Positions 53,172-64,000 of a DNA stretch of 64,000 bases are shown here, one piece after another (positions within the stretch are counted from its first letter, which is position 1; each line of letters opens with the position of its first letter). Source of the DNA: Pyrrhoderma lamaoense (lineage: Eukaryota > Basidiomycota > Agaricomycetes > Hymenochaetales > Hymenochaetaceae); NCBI GenBank assembly GCA_002794735.1, contig NBAZ01000006.1, positions 1,240,001 to 1,304,000 of the forward strand, given 5' to 3'. Under the pieces are notes generated by a model. That model was given only the letters and a program-made list of their open reading frames with translations, did not search any database and had not been told where the DNA came from. Made by a program: the position numbers and the translations under genes.

Positions 53172-54617
53172 TCAAGTACCTGAAGATGGACAATCGGGCA
53201 TAGCAAACTGGAGGTCACTGGCAGCATACAATGAAACGGGGCCTTGTTCTAATTGACTCATTCCTCCATTAGCCTGTAGCTCTGCTGCTTCCTTGAGATT
53301 AAAAAACATGCGACTTCCTAAGAGACATAGAAAACTAGAACTTCCAAGAAAGTTAATCACATCTTTCTTAACATAAGATTCACGGAAATCGATCCGGGAC
53401 GCTGTGATGTTTATTGCGCTGCAAAATAATACCCTTTCTCAGAACATATCAGTTCGCGGAAGAATTACAAACCATGAGACGGCTTACATTAAGTAATAAC
53501 AGAGCTGATCTTTAATTAGTATATTCATAAGACTGTACTCTTTCGTTCCTGACAGTCTCCAATGTTCGATAGCCTTGTAGAGGGCCATGGCGGAAAGTAT
53601 GAATCCCACTGTAACGTTTATGACCCTATGAGACGAAGTCAAAAGGAGCCTATATATTCTCGGAAGTCCATACCAGTCATAGAGTTCGAAGGCTGCAGCT
53701 TGTTCAGCCTGGAAACCATAAGAGGTGCAATATGCTAATCCTTTCCCGAGAACAAATGATCTTTCTGCTCACGGTCAGTTTTAATTCTCTAGATAAAACT
53801 GTAGAAGTGCACCTTTATCAAAAATATTCTGTGCCACGCGAAGTGCGATTTTTGCAAGTACTTCACAGACAATACATACATTGAAAACATTCGATAGTGT
53901 TTTGTCTAAGATAACAAGTGAGAGATTAGATGTGGCTATCATAACAATTACTTACTATTATTCCACATTGCGAGGACACGGATCATGAGGATGTCTACAA
54001 GGCTATCAAGTAGGTGCCATAAATATGCGAGAATACGCACAATCAATTACTCCGCCGACAAAGATACCTTAAAGCTATTAGCTACTTCAGATAATATAAA
54101 AAGTAAAATATTACCTCCTATGCTCCCACCCCATTCACCGAAAAGACCTGAGCGCGTCAGGCTTGGAGCGATTATGTAGCAGTGTAATAAAGATACTTAC
54201 ATCTAGATAAAATTGATATATAGCGAGAAAAGAGCATACGGAAGACTCACATATTCGTACTTGCTTCTAGTGATAAAGCTAGACAATTCAGTTATGAGCA
54301 TGTTGGCATATTAAAACTATGACAGTGTGCGCACATACAATAAAATTGTGAAATAGCTCCAAAAATACCGACATAGCGGTTCTAATAGCACCTGAGTATT
54401 TTCAAGAGCTAAACGCCCATTGAACTCACAGCAAAATAGAGGACATGTACTAAGCTGGTCCATCTCTTTGTCTAATATATTATCAATAAAAGAAGAATAT
54501 CAATAAAAGAAGAAAATACAGGAAATGGGGCTCACCCAAAAGTATCTAATCTATGGGAGGATAGCTCGATAAGCTCATTATAATATATATACTGGTTGGG
54601 TCTACCTCCTCTCCCAT
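53172..54617 (-). CDS. DUF6533-type multi-span membrane protein B (5' end uncertain)
   Basis: Paralogue of gene A. The last exon codes INITASRIDFRESYVKKDVI, LGSSSFLCLLGSRMFFNLKE and ends MPDCPSSGT (TGA 53174-53172). The preceding exon codes VINVTVGFILSAMALYKAIE and SLMNILIKDQLCYYL. N-terminal parts are YIYYNELIELSSHRLDTF (about 54590-54535), RWTSLVHVLYFA and NRYVGIFGAISQFY, which together resemble the family's first two helices. A start at 54617 (MGEEVDPT) reaches this frame only if one C is added near 54598. Many tiny exons; the model is approximate and the gene could be decaying. It lacks the long tail seen in gene A. Confidence 0.55.
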
Positions 54618-56228
54618 GGTGATTACTTCATGCATATCACCTTTTGTTAGAAGGGTGGGAAACTCGGGAATAGAGATCGAAACATACAAGTATCATAAAT
54701 AAGGACTGAACATATCGCTAGTTGTATGTATTTGTCGACGGAAACATCACGTACAAGAACTTGTACCTCGAACGGGCCATAAACGGTCATGTCTTGGAGA
54801 TAGATAGTTTTTTTTGGAAGGGCGAGTTCACAAGCTACGAGGTTGTATGGACAAGCGGATTATATATTGGCTTGAATATAAAAAAGTAGCCGATGATCGA
54901 AATTTTACTAGTGATATGAAAATTGAGAACTTTGATGCTGATTCTAAAGTCTGAAGTTGTATCATTTCCACGAGGCCTTCTGTGAAAACTCAAGCGGCAA
55001 TAACCCCAGTAGTCTAGTAACTTAGTTCTTTGTAGCTTTGTAATACATCTCATCTACTAGACAGACCAAGATAGTCACTAAGAGCCATGATCAACTTATT
55101 TCCATCATGATCAACATAATCAACAGACTCGTTCTCATAAGGCTGTAAACATAGCTCGACATCATCGTTGCAGCGATGATGATCATGATAGTGGTAGGAA
55201 AAAAATACATGTCCCTTGATAATCACAGCCATGCGGAGGCATTATCTATAGAACCTAAATTTAACACTCCTACCATCTCGGAGGAGGGATAGGGAGCTGA
55301 GTTGGTAGATCAAATAGTCTACTTGGAATGGGGAGTACAAAATACAACTCCCATTTCGCATGTCCCCAAAACGATGGCTCCGTCGCTTTGAGAATCTCTT
55401 TGATGTCTGCGTCCCGCACTATGACTCATCCACCCCGCTATCTCAAGAGTTTTTGCCCCATTCATTGAAATTGCTACACTCGTTATGTGTCCCGAAGGAA
55501 CAACGAGCAATCTTCCTGATAACGTACTACTAAATTCTCTTCCGACTATGCGGCTCCACTGTTATTATCATGCTTTGAGACCATAAATCATATACTCAAA
55601 GTCATTGTTATGTGAGATAACTGGTGACCTTTAGCTTTTGACTTTTCCCAGAAAGGTAGAAGCACTAAAAACGGATGGGTGAGCAAAGGTTTTCCACCTC
55701 AGGTCCATAGTAAAGAGCTTATGTACTTAAATGGAATAGTAATCTTCATTTAATCTTTATTAGTAATCAGTCGCTTACAGATTATCGTATATTTTTTGCT
55801 AATTCTGCCTTCAAAGTTGGTTAAGCGAACCTCAGGAAAACGTTAATAAATCAGGTAATTACAACTGTTTGCATCTTTCTAATGGAAATGCCCACATTCC
55901 CCATATCTTTGCAATGGTTCCTCTTTTTAAATTTTAATTACTGTACGGCATTGACAAACTAAACTGAGTGAACTAGCTTTCTAGACAAACTTACTTTTGC
56001 CTCTAACCACTTTGCTAGAATTCATAAACTTCACGGAAGCATCTTTATCTAGCCAATACAAATTGCCCAGATAGAAAGACACTTTGCTTATGGAACATTA
56101 TCTCAGATAAATTGTTTGTTAAAGTTGACGACTGAGGCAATTGCAATCATGCATAGTTATCAGTATAAGTATGAAGCAGCTTCTCTCTATATCCCTCACA
56201 CACAACAACTTCCACTTAGAATTATAAT
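54618..56228. other. Gene-free region
   Basis: About 1.6 kb. Minus frames 55232-55050 and 55510-55319 have no motif and no partner exons. AT-rich between 55700 and 56200. Nothing further supported. Confidence 0.3.
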
Positions 56229-56853
56229 ATGGGGAACAAAACTTTGACACAACTGACCGCTGCAGGCAAGTCCGTTTTGTATCGATTGTCGCTTTTTTCC
56301 ATGGCTTACGTATATATATAATTGCATACAATCTTCGACACACTGGGATTTACTTACTGGTTATTGGTACAAATAGAGCTTACTAGCTTATTAGAAAAGA
56401 AAGATTTCAATTCTCTAAAAGCTGAGCGTAAGTGAGCACCTCCTCAACTGTACCTCATTAGTGATAATTTACCTTTTCAAGTGAAAACTAAAACAAAGTA
56501 CAATGTTCGAGTAGATCATATCCCCACTAAAACAGGATATCCCATCAGACTTGAAGCACGGTATACGGGTAAGCATCCTCAAATAAGTGTATTAGACTGG
56601 ATTTGGACTCAAATTTCCGTACACTATACTAGTTGAGGGCTTAACCTCTCGTACTTTTAAGGATCCGTCAAGTGTGGAGAAATACATCAGGGACAAAATC
56701 TCTGGTCAACTGAAGGGAATGGTAGCTGCGAAGAAAGAAACTAATACAGTTGTCAAAGACGGAAAGGCATTAGTGGAGAAGACTAAAGATGAAGAAGCCA
56801 AAGGGGGGAGACCAGATAAATATAAACCTTACGAACCAAAAAGGCAGTCTTGA
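56229..56853 (+). CDS. Small unrecognised basic protein
   Basis: I do not recognise this gene, but four exons join in phase. Exon 1 56229-56265 MGNKTLTQLTAA; exon 2 from 56377 ELTSLLEKKDFNSLKAE; exon 3 LKTKTKYNVRVDHIPTKTGY and PIRLEARYT; exon 4 VEGLTSRTFKDPSSVEKYIR then DKISGQLKGMVAAKK and a Lys/Glu-rich end GRPDKYKPYEPKRQS (TGA 56851-56853). The first intron (56266-56376) would begin with GC, in the good context GCAAGT, and is the only choice that keeps phase. About 130 residues, net basic, no membrane segment. It could be a nucleic-acid-binding or mitochondrial small protein, but nothing proves it. Confidence 0.55.
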
Positions 56854-57584
56854 TATGTATCCTCCTTTAGCTTAGACTAGTACAATTCAATCCTCTACTG
56901 CTTTATACCAGGAAGGACATCTCAAAAGATAAGTTAGTGAGAGATTCATCCACGAAATTTTTAGAACATTCTTTTATGGGGTTGAAACTAATCGTGTGTA
57001 ATGCTTGATGACCCAATAATAGTGTTATTCACGTAGCATAGCGTGATCTCTGATTAACTCAATTTGATCAGAATCATATCTTATTAGTAATAATAATCTC
57101 CACTGAGGCATGGATGATATGTATATAGCGAAAAATCTTGTGTTGGGTCTTGAAGAATTCAAAAAAAGCACTATAGTAATTATGAATTAGGCAAGACAAG
57201 GGGTGTGCGACTGTCGGGTTGATGTTGACGGCATTCGTTTTTAGTATCGAAGTGACTGCATTTGATACTGAACACATGGCCTGTTTGGAATGAAGATTCA
57301 TAAAGGCTCTGATAGAATCAGAACATTGAGTTTGAGCTGAGCTAATGTCGTCGAGCAGAAGAAATATAATCCTCGTTCAAGCTAAGGAATTACAATTATA
57401 ATAGGTGGCATAACAACATGTGTATTACGTGATTTGCCACGGGTGTTATTTATAAAAGGAGAAACAATTAGTAATTTCTAAAGTGTCAAAGACACGGCTG
57501 ACACCAAATTTAGGCAACGCACCGGCGCATTATATCATACCTTTAATATGCACCTGACGATACCCAACTTATTGTCGAACCACC
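56854..57584. other. Intergenic region
   Basis: About 730 bp, AT-rich, with 3' end of the small gene and promoter of the membrane protein gene. The minus frame 57301-57074 has no motif. Confidence 0.3.
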
Positions 57585-59312
57585 ATGAGTTCCCCATTAA
57601 TGGTGGACTTCATTGAAGCAGATAGATTCTGGCTGCCCTTTTTACGGCAACTGAGAAGTTATACGCCCCTTCTGGTACCCGCACTCTTCATTTACTGTCT
57701 TGAAAGCCGTGCCTCTCTCAAGGTAAGCTCAGTTTGACTAATCCTCAATGATCCTTAAGAATTCGAGGATCCGAGTCTCAAATTGTCTCATAAATTTTAC
57801 CCCCCCCCCCCTTATAGGTACTGCATGCTGTAAAACAAATTCCACCAGTCGAATTAGAGCCTTCAAACAATCCGCTCATATCCAGTTTTAATGAGTGTCA
57901 ACGGATTATTAGCAAGAGGCGCTCAATTTCTCGTGCCAGGCTTCGAGAACGTCTAGAACAGTGTGCCATAGTCATCACATTTGTAGCAATTTGTACCGTT
58001 CAGCAAATCATCACTGGAGTGGTGAATGACGACGCTAGCGAAATTGACAACGACAGTTATAAAGCCCGCTTTGAGTCCTCACGGACTTGTTCAGAACATT
58101 CTTTGACCCGAAGGAAGAGCCAGACTGGACGTACTGGAGCCCAACTTTCGGACTTTTCTATCGTGAGGAGTTTTACTATGCTGTTGTCATGCCTTTATTC
58201 GGTGTCTTCGTACTCATGAAGGTATGTCCTTATTTTGCCACTCGTGGACCAGGCTTTTAATTAGCTCTATTCAAAAAAAGGCGTTATATCTTCTCACGGG
58301 ACTTAAAGATAGAGTTGTCTTTCGATCTTTGGATGGCTGTGAGTAAAAGAGCTCTGTATTATGCTCCGAAAGATGTTCACACAAAAGGCCTTCACGTTCT
58401 CTAATAGCCTGCTTTACAACTACGCACGTAAATGAGCGCATCCGTTCTCGATGGCACCTTATCATCTTTTTCTCTATGCTTTCACTGTCATTGTTAGTTT
58501 CTATTGGTGCGTTTTGGACGAGAGATGCGGTTGATGTTAGTATCCTATGTGGGGCCATAATCTATCTCTTTGCAAGTTATAATCTGCCACAGACATCCAT
58601 CTCCGTAAAACAGTTCCTTTTTGTCTCGCCACTGATGGTTAGTCCGAATACTAAGTTAGATGATATATTCACGTGAGCTCACATGTTTCACGTCTTGCTT
58701 CAGGTTACTGCATTAGGCACGGTCACGGCCTTGTCGTATGTTAACGGTGAACCAATTAAGATGACTCTTTCTTTACCAATCAAATCCTGGGAGACGGACT
58801 GGACGGGACTGCTGCTTTCTTGTTGTTTACTTTCATCACAACAGGGGATCATCTCTCTGTGCTACAGGCTGGACTATGCGCTTTCTCTCTCCGATGAACC
58901 AGAAATGCTTGCTGGACCACCTAATGTCGATGGATTGATAGCTGGCGCTATAGGCACGCGGATTGTGTATCCTCACTCACTATTTTCGTCGCGCAATGTT
59001 CTTGGAGGGTCACTTCCAGAGTGCAGTCCAAAATTTGCAAAGGTATATCTCAACACTGCGATATGTACATGGGTCCTTAGTGCATGTCTTCTTGCGGTGC
59101 TTAATGTTTGGGGATATGTGGAATTTCGACCAGAACATATCGGTATCTATCAACTGTATCTTTCAGGCGCATTCATTCCTCTTGCTCTGGTTATTGTTGC
59201 TATCGCTCGTGGCGAGATACGAAAGATATGGAAATACAAAGAAGAAATCGACTTGAAGCCGAGGAAGAAGATCCAAGAGGACGATCTAGAAGCGAAGGAG
59301 GACTTTTTGTAA
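57585..59312 (+). CDS. Unrecognised multi-span membrane protein
   Basis: Starts MSSPLMVDFIEADRFWLPFL, then LLVPALFIYCLES (helix 1). After the first intron, which contains 12 C at 57800-57811, come LEQCAIVITFVAICTVQQII (helix 2), EEFYYAVVMPLFGVFVLMK (helix 3), LIIFFSMLSLSLLVSIGAFW (helix 4), VSILCGAIIYLFASY, SPLMVTALGTVTALSY, WTGLLLSCCLLSSQQGIISL, ICTWVLSACLLAVLNVWGYV and a last helix AFIPLALVIVAIAR. The Lys/Glu-rich cytosolic end is KKIQEDDLEAKEDFL. About eight to nine helices in total. Near 58075 one base seems lost: adding a G gives KARFEVLTDLFRTFFDPKEE and connects two otherwise open frames. Function unknown. Confidence 0.65.
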
Positions 59313-59863
59313 ATAGTTTGAACGGCATCCGCGCAAGGCTAGGCTTTTTTGTACAATGAGACATTCTACTTTTTTTTCTTAATTTATTCATGACATTGTT
59401 TAATAATACCCCCCACCTCCATTGTTGTTTGTTTTCTGATTATTTTTCCTTCTCGGTGTGCTTTTAGGTAGATTTCTCTTTTCCTATTTTCTTTGCATGA
59501 ATGAATGAATGAAATGATACTATTGCTCAAGACTTGCGTCGCTGAGAACGCGTTGAGGTGGTGTGTATATGTACAATATATGTGTTATGCCAAACACGCG
59601 TTGAAGCCATGGGAGCCCTCTCGATGACCAAAATAAGCTTATGCCGTGCTGTTTGCCCTGTTCCCTAACACCTCTCTCATTCTTTGCCTCCTCTTCACAC
59701 ATTCACCTTGTTTACTCTGGTCTGAAGCGAATACCTTCCCCTCGTATTTAAGGAGAGATATCATCTCATCTGTTGTTGGAGGGACTAGAGATCGTTCAAC
59801 TTTATTATAATCTCTTTTGATTTTGATTTTGGAAACTTGCACGTCGGAAGCAAAAGAAACATT
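59313..59863. other. Intergenic region
   Basis: About 550 bp. ATGAATGAATGAATG repeat near 59498-59512. No gene supported; minus frames 59842-59520 overlap the promoter of the next gene and lack motifs. Confidence 0.3.
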
Positions 59864-61096
59864 ATGAATTTGCCAGGCCAGAAGAAAGGGCCGTTAACGA
59901 CTCCCCCAAAGTATGCATTCTTTCCTCCTCCTCCTGAGTCTATGCTCATTGATTTGGCGAACTATGATCAAACTCAAACTCAAATTGCTTACTTTGCGAT
60001 CATCAAACGTCCAAATGATCGTAACATCTCCCTCCCCCCACCTTAACCCGTCTTCCCGGATCTCAATCAATATATATGCGCACCACATGTGTACTTCATG
60101 AACAGATACATAAATGACTTCAGCAAAGCACTTGCGAACGAAGTACGTATTCTACTACAGGAAGTCGGGGAATTGCGTGATGAACGACGAAGGCTGCAAT
60201 TGTATGTTTCTTTATTTTACTCAACGCAGTCATGGTCCTTCTCTTTATTGACGCTGTCCTACTTTATTTTGATCCGCCTTTTTTTCTTGTATCGGTTAGT
60301 GAGATTGCGGAGCTGATGAGTGTTAAGTCGAAACACGGAGCAGGGGGAGAATATACTCCTGACTGGAGGCCTCCTGTTAGTACCCTCCATCTTTCTTATA
60401 TCGATTGCACCTACTAAAACTCGATTATTTATACTCTCTCTCTCTTCGATCTCTCTATTCTATCTTTCTCTTCTTACTATAACACTATAACAAAAGGCAA
60501 ACTCAAATGAACTACCTGCGCCTCCACCACCACCACCAGCAATCGAGGATACACCTAAAGAAGCCAAACCTGCTTGGAGAACTGTCGTCCGTCACGAACC
60601 TCGCAAGAAGAAACAGCCAGCACAAATTGCCGCTGCTCCAGCGCCGGCCGCTATAGCAGCTCCGGCTCCTCAGGTCCCTGCTTGGGCTCAGTGGAAACGT
60701 ACGTTTGCTCCCCCTTCTCTCTATTCATCCTACTCTCTTCATCTCATTTCTTTACTTTACTGTTGCGGCTACCTTCGTAACGTTATCTTTTGTGTGTGTA
60801 TGCATGTGTGTGAGATCTTGTGCTAATTATCCCCTCTCCCCCCTCCTTTCCTCCTCCCTCCTTCTCCTATCTAGCGAACCCTCTTATCAATCCTCAGCCT
60901 CGGGTTGCGACAGTCTCTGCCGCTATGCCAAGTCCAGCACCGGTAAAGGATGATGGTCTCTTCGGTTCGTATCTATCTCCCACCTCCCCTCCACTTATAC
61001 TACTACAAGAAATATTTTTATGCATAATTACTTTCCTTGATCCATCACTTATCACGTATACTTTCTCTAGGTCCACGAACTCCTCCTCCGAAGTAA
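59864..61096 (+). CDS. Unrecognised coiled-coil and proline/alanine-rich protein
   Basis: Five or six short exons join in phase. MNLPGQKKGPLTTPPK is followed after a 195-nt intron (59911-60105) by YINDFSKALANEVRILLQEV and GELRDERRRLQ, then EIAELMSVKSKHGAGGEYTP. Next are a run of eight Pro (PAPPPPPPA), KEAKPAWRTVVRHEPRKKKQ, an Ala/Pro stretch (AAAPAPAAIAAPAPQVPAWA), NPLINPQPRVATVSAAMPSP and the end GLFGPRTPPPK (TAA 61094-61096). The N-terminal helix looks like a heptad coiled coil, the rest disordered, with one conserved-looking WRTVVRHEPRKKK block. About 190 residues. Resembles a scaffold or adaptor; no family named. Confidence 0.6.
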
Positions 61097-62519
61097 CCTA
61101 TCTCCTGAACGTGTTTACTGAGAGGCATGTGGCGATATACCTTACCCCCCTCGTCCCGGCCTTAATCCTCACCCTCCGCATTTGAGTTTTTGTTCCGAGA
61201 TCAACGTATTTTTCTCATTGTTTTTTCAGTGGAAACAAGCACTTCCTTTCTTTCTTATCTCTTCACCTTCTTGTCTTTATTCACTTCTCTCCCTTTTCTC
61301 TTTTTTTGTGCCCGCTCTCACACGCTTGAAACGATTTATCGATTTTTTTTCTTTCACTCAATTTTATTATCCATCTATCCACTTATTTACTTACCCTTTT
61401 TTTGTCTTCTTCTTTCTTTCGTTGACTTACTATTCATTTTGTTGTTCTTTTAGTCTTTTGTTTACTACTACAGTACAGAAAAAAAAAGAAAATGGAATTT
61501 TGTACTCTTTGCTACTTTTTTTATCTTCCCTTTTTGATGGGAGAATGGATACATACAACATTAATAATGCTTTCGTCTTTACTTTTCCTCTTCCCTCACT
61601 CAATCACAGACACACTCAATCTACGCTTATGGGATTTTATATGTTAAATGCGTAAATACATTGTAGCCAAATCACACAGACAATCATCATCATTGTCGTT
61701 GTTGTTATTGATTTACTTCTCTTTAATCGATATATTATATTATAAATAGTTTGTCATTAAATTAGAAACTAGTACCAAGATTAAGGAAAGTATGCAGAGG
61801 TTTTGAGTTTTGCTGTGTTGTATGTTGTATGTTTGTGCCTGTATGTTTGTATCTGTACACAAATTCGTGGAAAAACGGGAACGCCTTTGGAAATTTGGTA
61901 TATAATGAGATGGTGAGATAAAGGGAGGAGGCCTGAGTATAGAATCAATGGAAATTGAAATTTATATTTGAAAAGGAAAGCGAGAAGCTAGGATTTGTGA
62001 GGAGGAAGAAAATGGAAGACTGAAGTTCGTCATAATTCGTGAAAGAAAGAATATTGATAATGAAGTCAAATTAATGAATTGCTTTCTTCTGGTGAACTGT
62101 GAATACTAAAAATACAGGGAGAAAAAGATGGGGGGGGGGGGGTGGATATATAACTTAAGAGAGGTATATATATATGTGAGTGTGTACAAAAATTGAAAAA
62201 GTAAAGATTGATATTGATATTTGAAGATTAGTTTAATATTTTCCGCAAGATCAATAAAAAATTGAAATAAAAGGATTCAGTAAATTTCCGTGATGGTTTG
62301 ACATATAATTGGTATGGTTGGTGCTATTAGATTTCATCATGATGTTGGGGGAAAAGATAAAAAAAAAGGCGAGAGAGAAAAAGGTGAATGCAAACGATGA
62401 ATAGAACACGAAAAGAAGGTTGTACGAAAAGAACATGAAGTTAACGAATGACAGAGACAACCCCTAATCTCACCCCTCACCTAGGGAAGAAAGGGTTCCT
62501 CTCAATATCATCCATCCAT
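61097..62519. other. Gene-free region before PLC
   Basis: About 1.4 kb: pyrimidine-rich 61200-61480, TG-rich 61815-61850, G run of 13 at 62130-62142, AT repeats 62165-62176. These contain the 3' ends of both convergent genes. Open frames result from base bias only. Confidence 0.4.
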
Positions 62520-64000
62520 TTACGCCTCATGCAGATCAATATGCACGAAAAGCGTTGAGAACAAGTACTGGCTCAGTTGCGAATCATGTAACGGTAAATG
62601 CCTATACCCTTGCATCAAACTCCCAACACTAGCACAGTAAACTGCAAGAGGGTCGTTCTCGTCTCCATCTTCGTCACGAACAGCGAACCGGACGAACACT
62701 AAGTCTAGTAGCCCTCCTGCTCCTGCTCCCCCTATTCCTGCTCCACCACTATCATTCTCTGATTCGTTTCCACCGGCACCGGGGACGCAAAACGGTAAGC
62801 GGATAGATTCTTCCCAGACTGGATTGAAGCCGTTGTTCTTCACTACAGTAGTACGGACGGAGGTTGTGGTGGTATTGGACATAGGTGCCTGTGTTGAGAA
62901 AGAAGTCGCAGCAGCTGTTGCTGTTGCTGTCGATGATGCTAGTGATGAAGATGAGGGAGGTAACGAAGAAGGTAGCCTAGATGGTGAAGAAGACGCGGAG
63001 GGATTAGAAGTGATAGCTGAATTTGTCGTCGCCGTCGTAGTACCGGTTGGGAAGGACGGGGTCGCATCTGGGGGAACGTATGGGCATCGTACCCAGTCCG
63101 GCACATAAACCGAAACTTCAACGAAGGGATCCACGACATTCTTACTGTCTATCTCACGCCCTTCACTATCTTTGCGTCGAGGAAGTTGCTGTGCTGAGAT
63201 AATCTATTTCTAGGAGTTAGTACACGTATGCTTGATTTTCTTTGGGAGGGGTAATGAAGAGGAAGAGGAAGGAAAAGGAAAAACTGTAGCAAACTCACTG
63301 TAACGTCCATGTAATACTTTGTAAACTTTGTAAGCGCTTCCTTGCTTGGGTTACGAAGAACTTGGGGTTTCAGGACGTATCCAGCTCGGCCATTACGCTG
63401 GAACATGGAGTGGTTGATCATATACCCTAAGTCTAAGAAAAAGATGTCCCAAATAAGCTTAACCACCCCAGTGTATAAACTCAGGAGTTTGTAAAAAGAG
63501 TGATAAATAACATACCAAACGTTTGCCAATTCAACGCAACCAGTTGAGCACCAGCCGCCCAATACCGATGCGGTTCATAATTACTCGAGTTCAGCCTAAG
63601 TCCATTAGGATATATCCGTACCAAATGTGTCCTGTTATGCTTGACAAGGTCCATCATGCTTTGTTTTAAGACCTTATTTGCAGTACGTTCGCTCAAGGAA
63701 AACATATGTTCAGGGGCGTACGTCTCTTTCTTATTAAACCCACGACATTTGACGCCTACGGTATACACCAGTAAGCCAGCGAGAGCATGACTCATCCTCA
63801 CTTTCTTCGCATCCGTCGCTGGTAAAGTTGCTGCAGATGGAAGAGCAGCTAGTTTTGTAGGTGGACTTGAGGAAGGACTTGTCTGTGTGCCTAATGCATT
63901 TGATGTTGTCTGCGCCCTTCGAAGTGGTGAGGGGACTTCTTTCGTCTGAAGCCGCTCATTAGGTTCTTAGCCTTGCTGATTTCTTGTTTCATCTCTGTTT
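62520..64000 (-). CDS. Phosphoinositide-specific phospholipase C, C-terminal part (runs off right edge)
   Basis: C-terminal end of a PLC-delta-type enzyme that cleaves PIP2. Exons (minus) from the edge to 63516, 63432-63300, 63203-62520. The part in the window covers the end of the X/Y linker, the Y domain (VRMSHALAGLLVYTVGVKCR, NRTHLVRIYPNGLRLNSSNY, EPHRYWAAGAQLVALNWQTF, DLGYMINHSMFQRNGRAGYV) and the C2 domain (IISAQQLPRRKD, VVDPFVEVSVYVPDW, NNGFNPVWEESIRLPF, RFAVRDEDGDENDPLAVYCA). The C2 domain carries a Ser/Thr/Ala-rich insert of about 80 residues (63060-62870). Near 63966 one base seems lost: adding a G joins EISKAKEPNERLQTKEVPS in the linker. The catalytic X domain is outside the window. 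Confidence 0.9.

Overview
The window looks like nuclear DNA of a mushroom-forming basidiomycete (Agaricomycetes; class inferred). Genes lie on both strands, are packed closely and are broken by many short GT-AG introns, mostly about 45-110 nt. Families typical of that group are present: a FunK1 kinase-like gene, two DUF6533 membrane proteins, a heme-thiolate peroxidase, a GT90 (CAP10) glycosyltransferase, a GH5_12-type sterol/ceramide glucosidase and small secreted LysM proteins. I see no prokaryotic genes, CRISPR arrays, rRNA or convincing tRNA. Exon joins given here were worked out by eye from splice signals, reading phase and remembered family motifs.

Layout. 0-6.5 kb: a Tag1/DUF3712 protein cut by the left edge (-), NOP53 (-) and ISY1 (+) head to head, and a heme-thiolate peroxidase (+). 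6.7-18 kb: a LysM protein (-), an AMSH/Sst2-type deubiquitinase (-) head to head with a GT90 enzyme (+), a 2OG-oxygenase-like gene (+) and a second LysM gene (+). 18.4-27.9 kb: carnosine/histidine N-methyltransferase, GH5_12 glucosidase and COP9 subunit 1 (all +), then a secreted histidine acid phosphatase/phytase (-). 27.9-30 kb: no gene, but a long imperfect hairpin. 30-37 kb: a Gfo/Idh/MocA oxidoreductase (-) head to head with a strongly enlarged GH1 beta-glucosidase (+). 38.9-45.4 kb: a FunK1 gene, a MITE-like element with 8-bp target duplication, an unknown protein and a low-complexity stretch. 45.4-64 kb: MCM6 (-), two tandem DUF6533 genes (-), three unrecognised genes (+) and a phosphoinositide phospholipase C (-) cut by the right edge.

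Most genes are housekeeping (replication, splicing, ribosome assembly, proteolysis control) or carbohydrate/lipid enzymes, and no secondary-metabolite cluster is visible. The strongest cross-cutting observation is that at about 19 places the reading frame of an otherwise well conserved protein is restored by adding back exactly one base, nearly always next to an identical base. All are losses and none are gains. They hit essential genes such as MCM6 and ISY1, so I read them mainly as homopolymer-shortening errors of the assembly. Gene models taken directly from this sequence will be wrong at these places. Biological oddities that do not depend on this are an ATG-only first exon in ISY1, a 25-nt exon carrying the catalytic HTHP of AMSH, an 18-nt exon next to a 1.24-kb intron in the oxidoreductase gene, the His-rich insert of the carnosine methyltransferase, the enlarged GH1 enzyme and the MITE.
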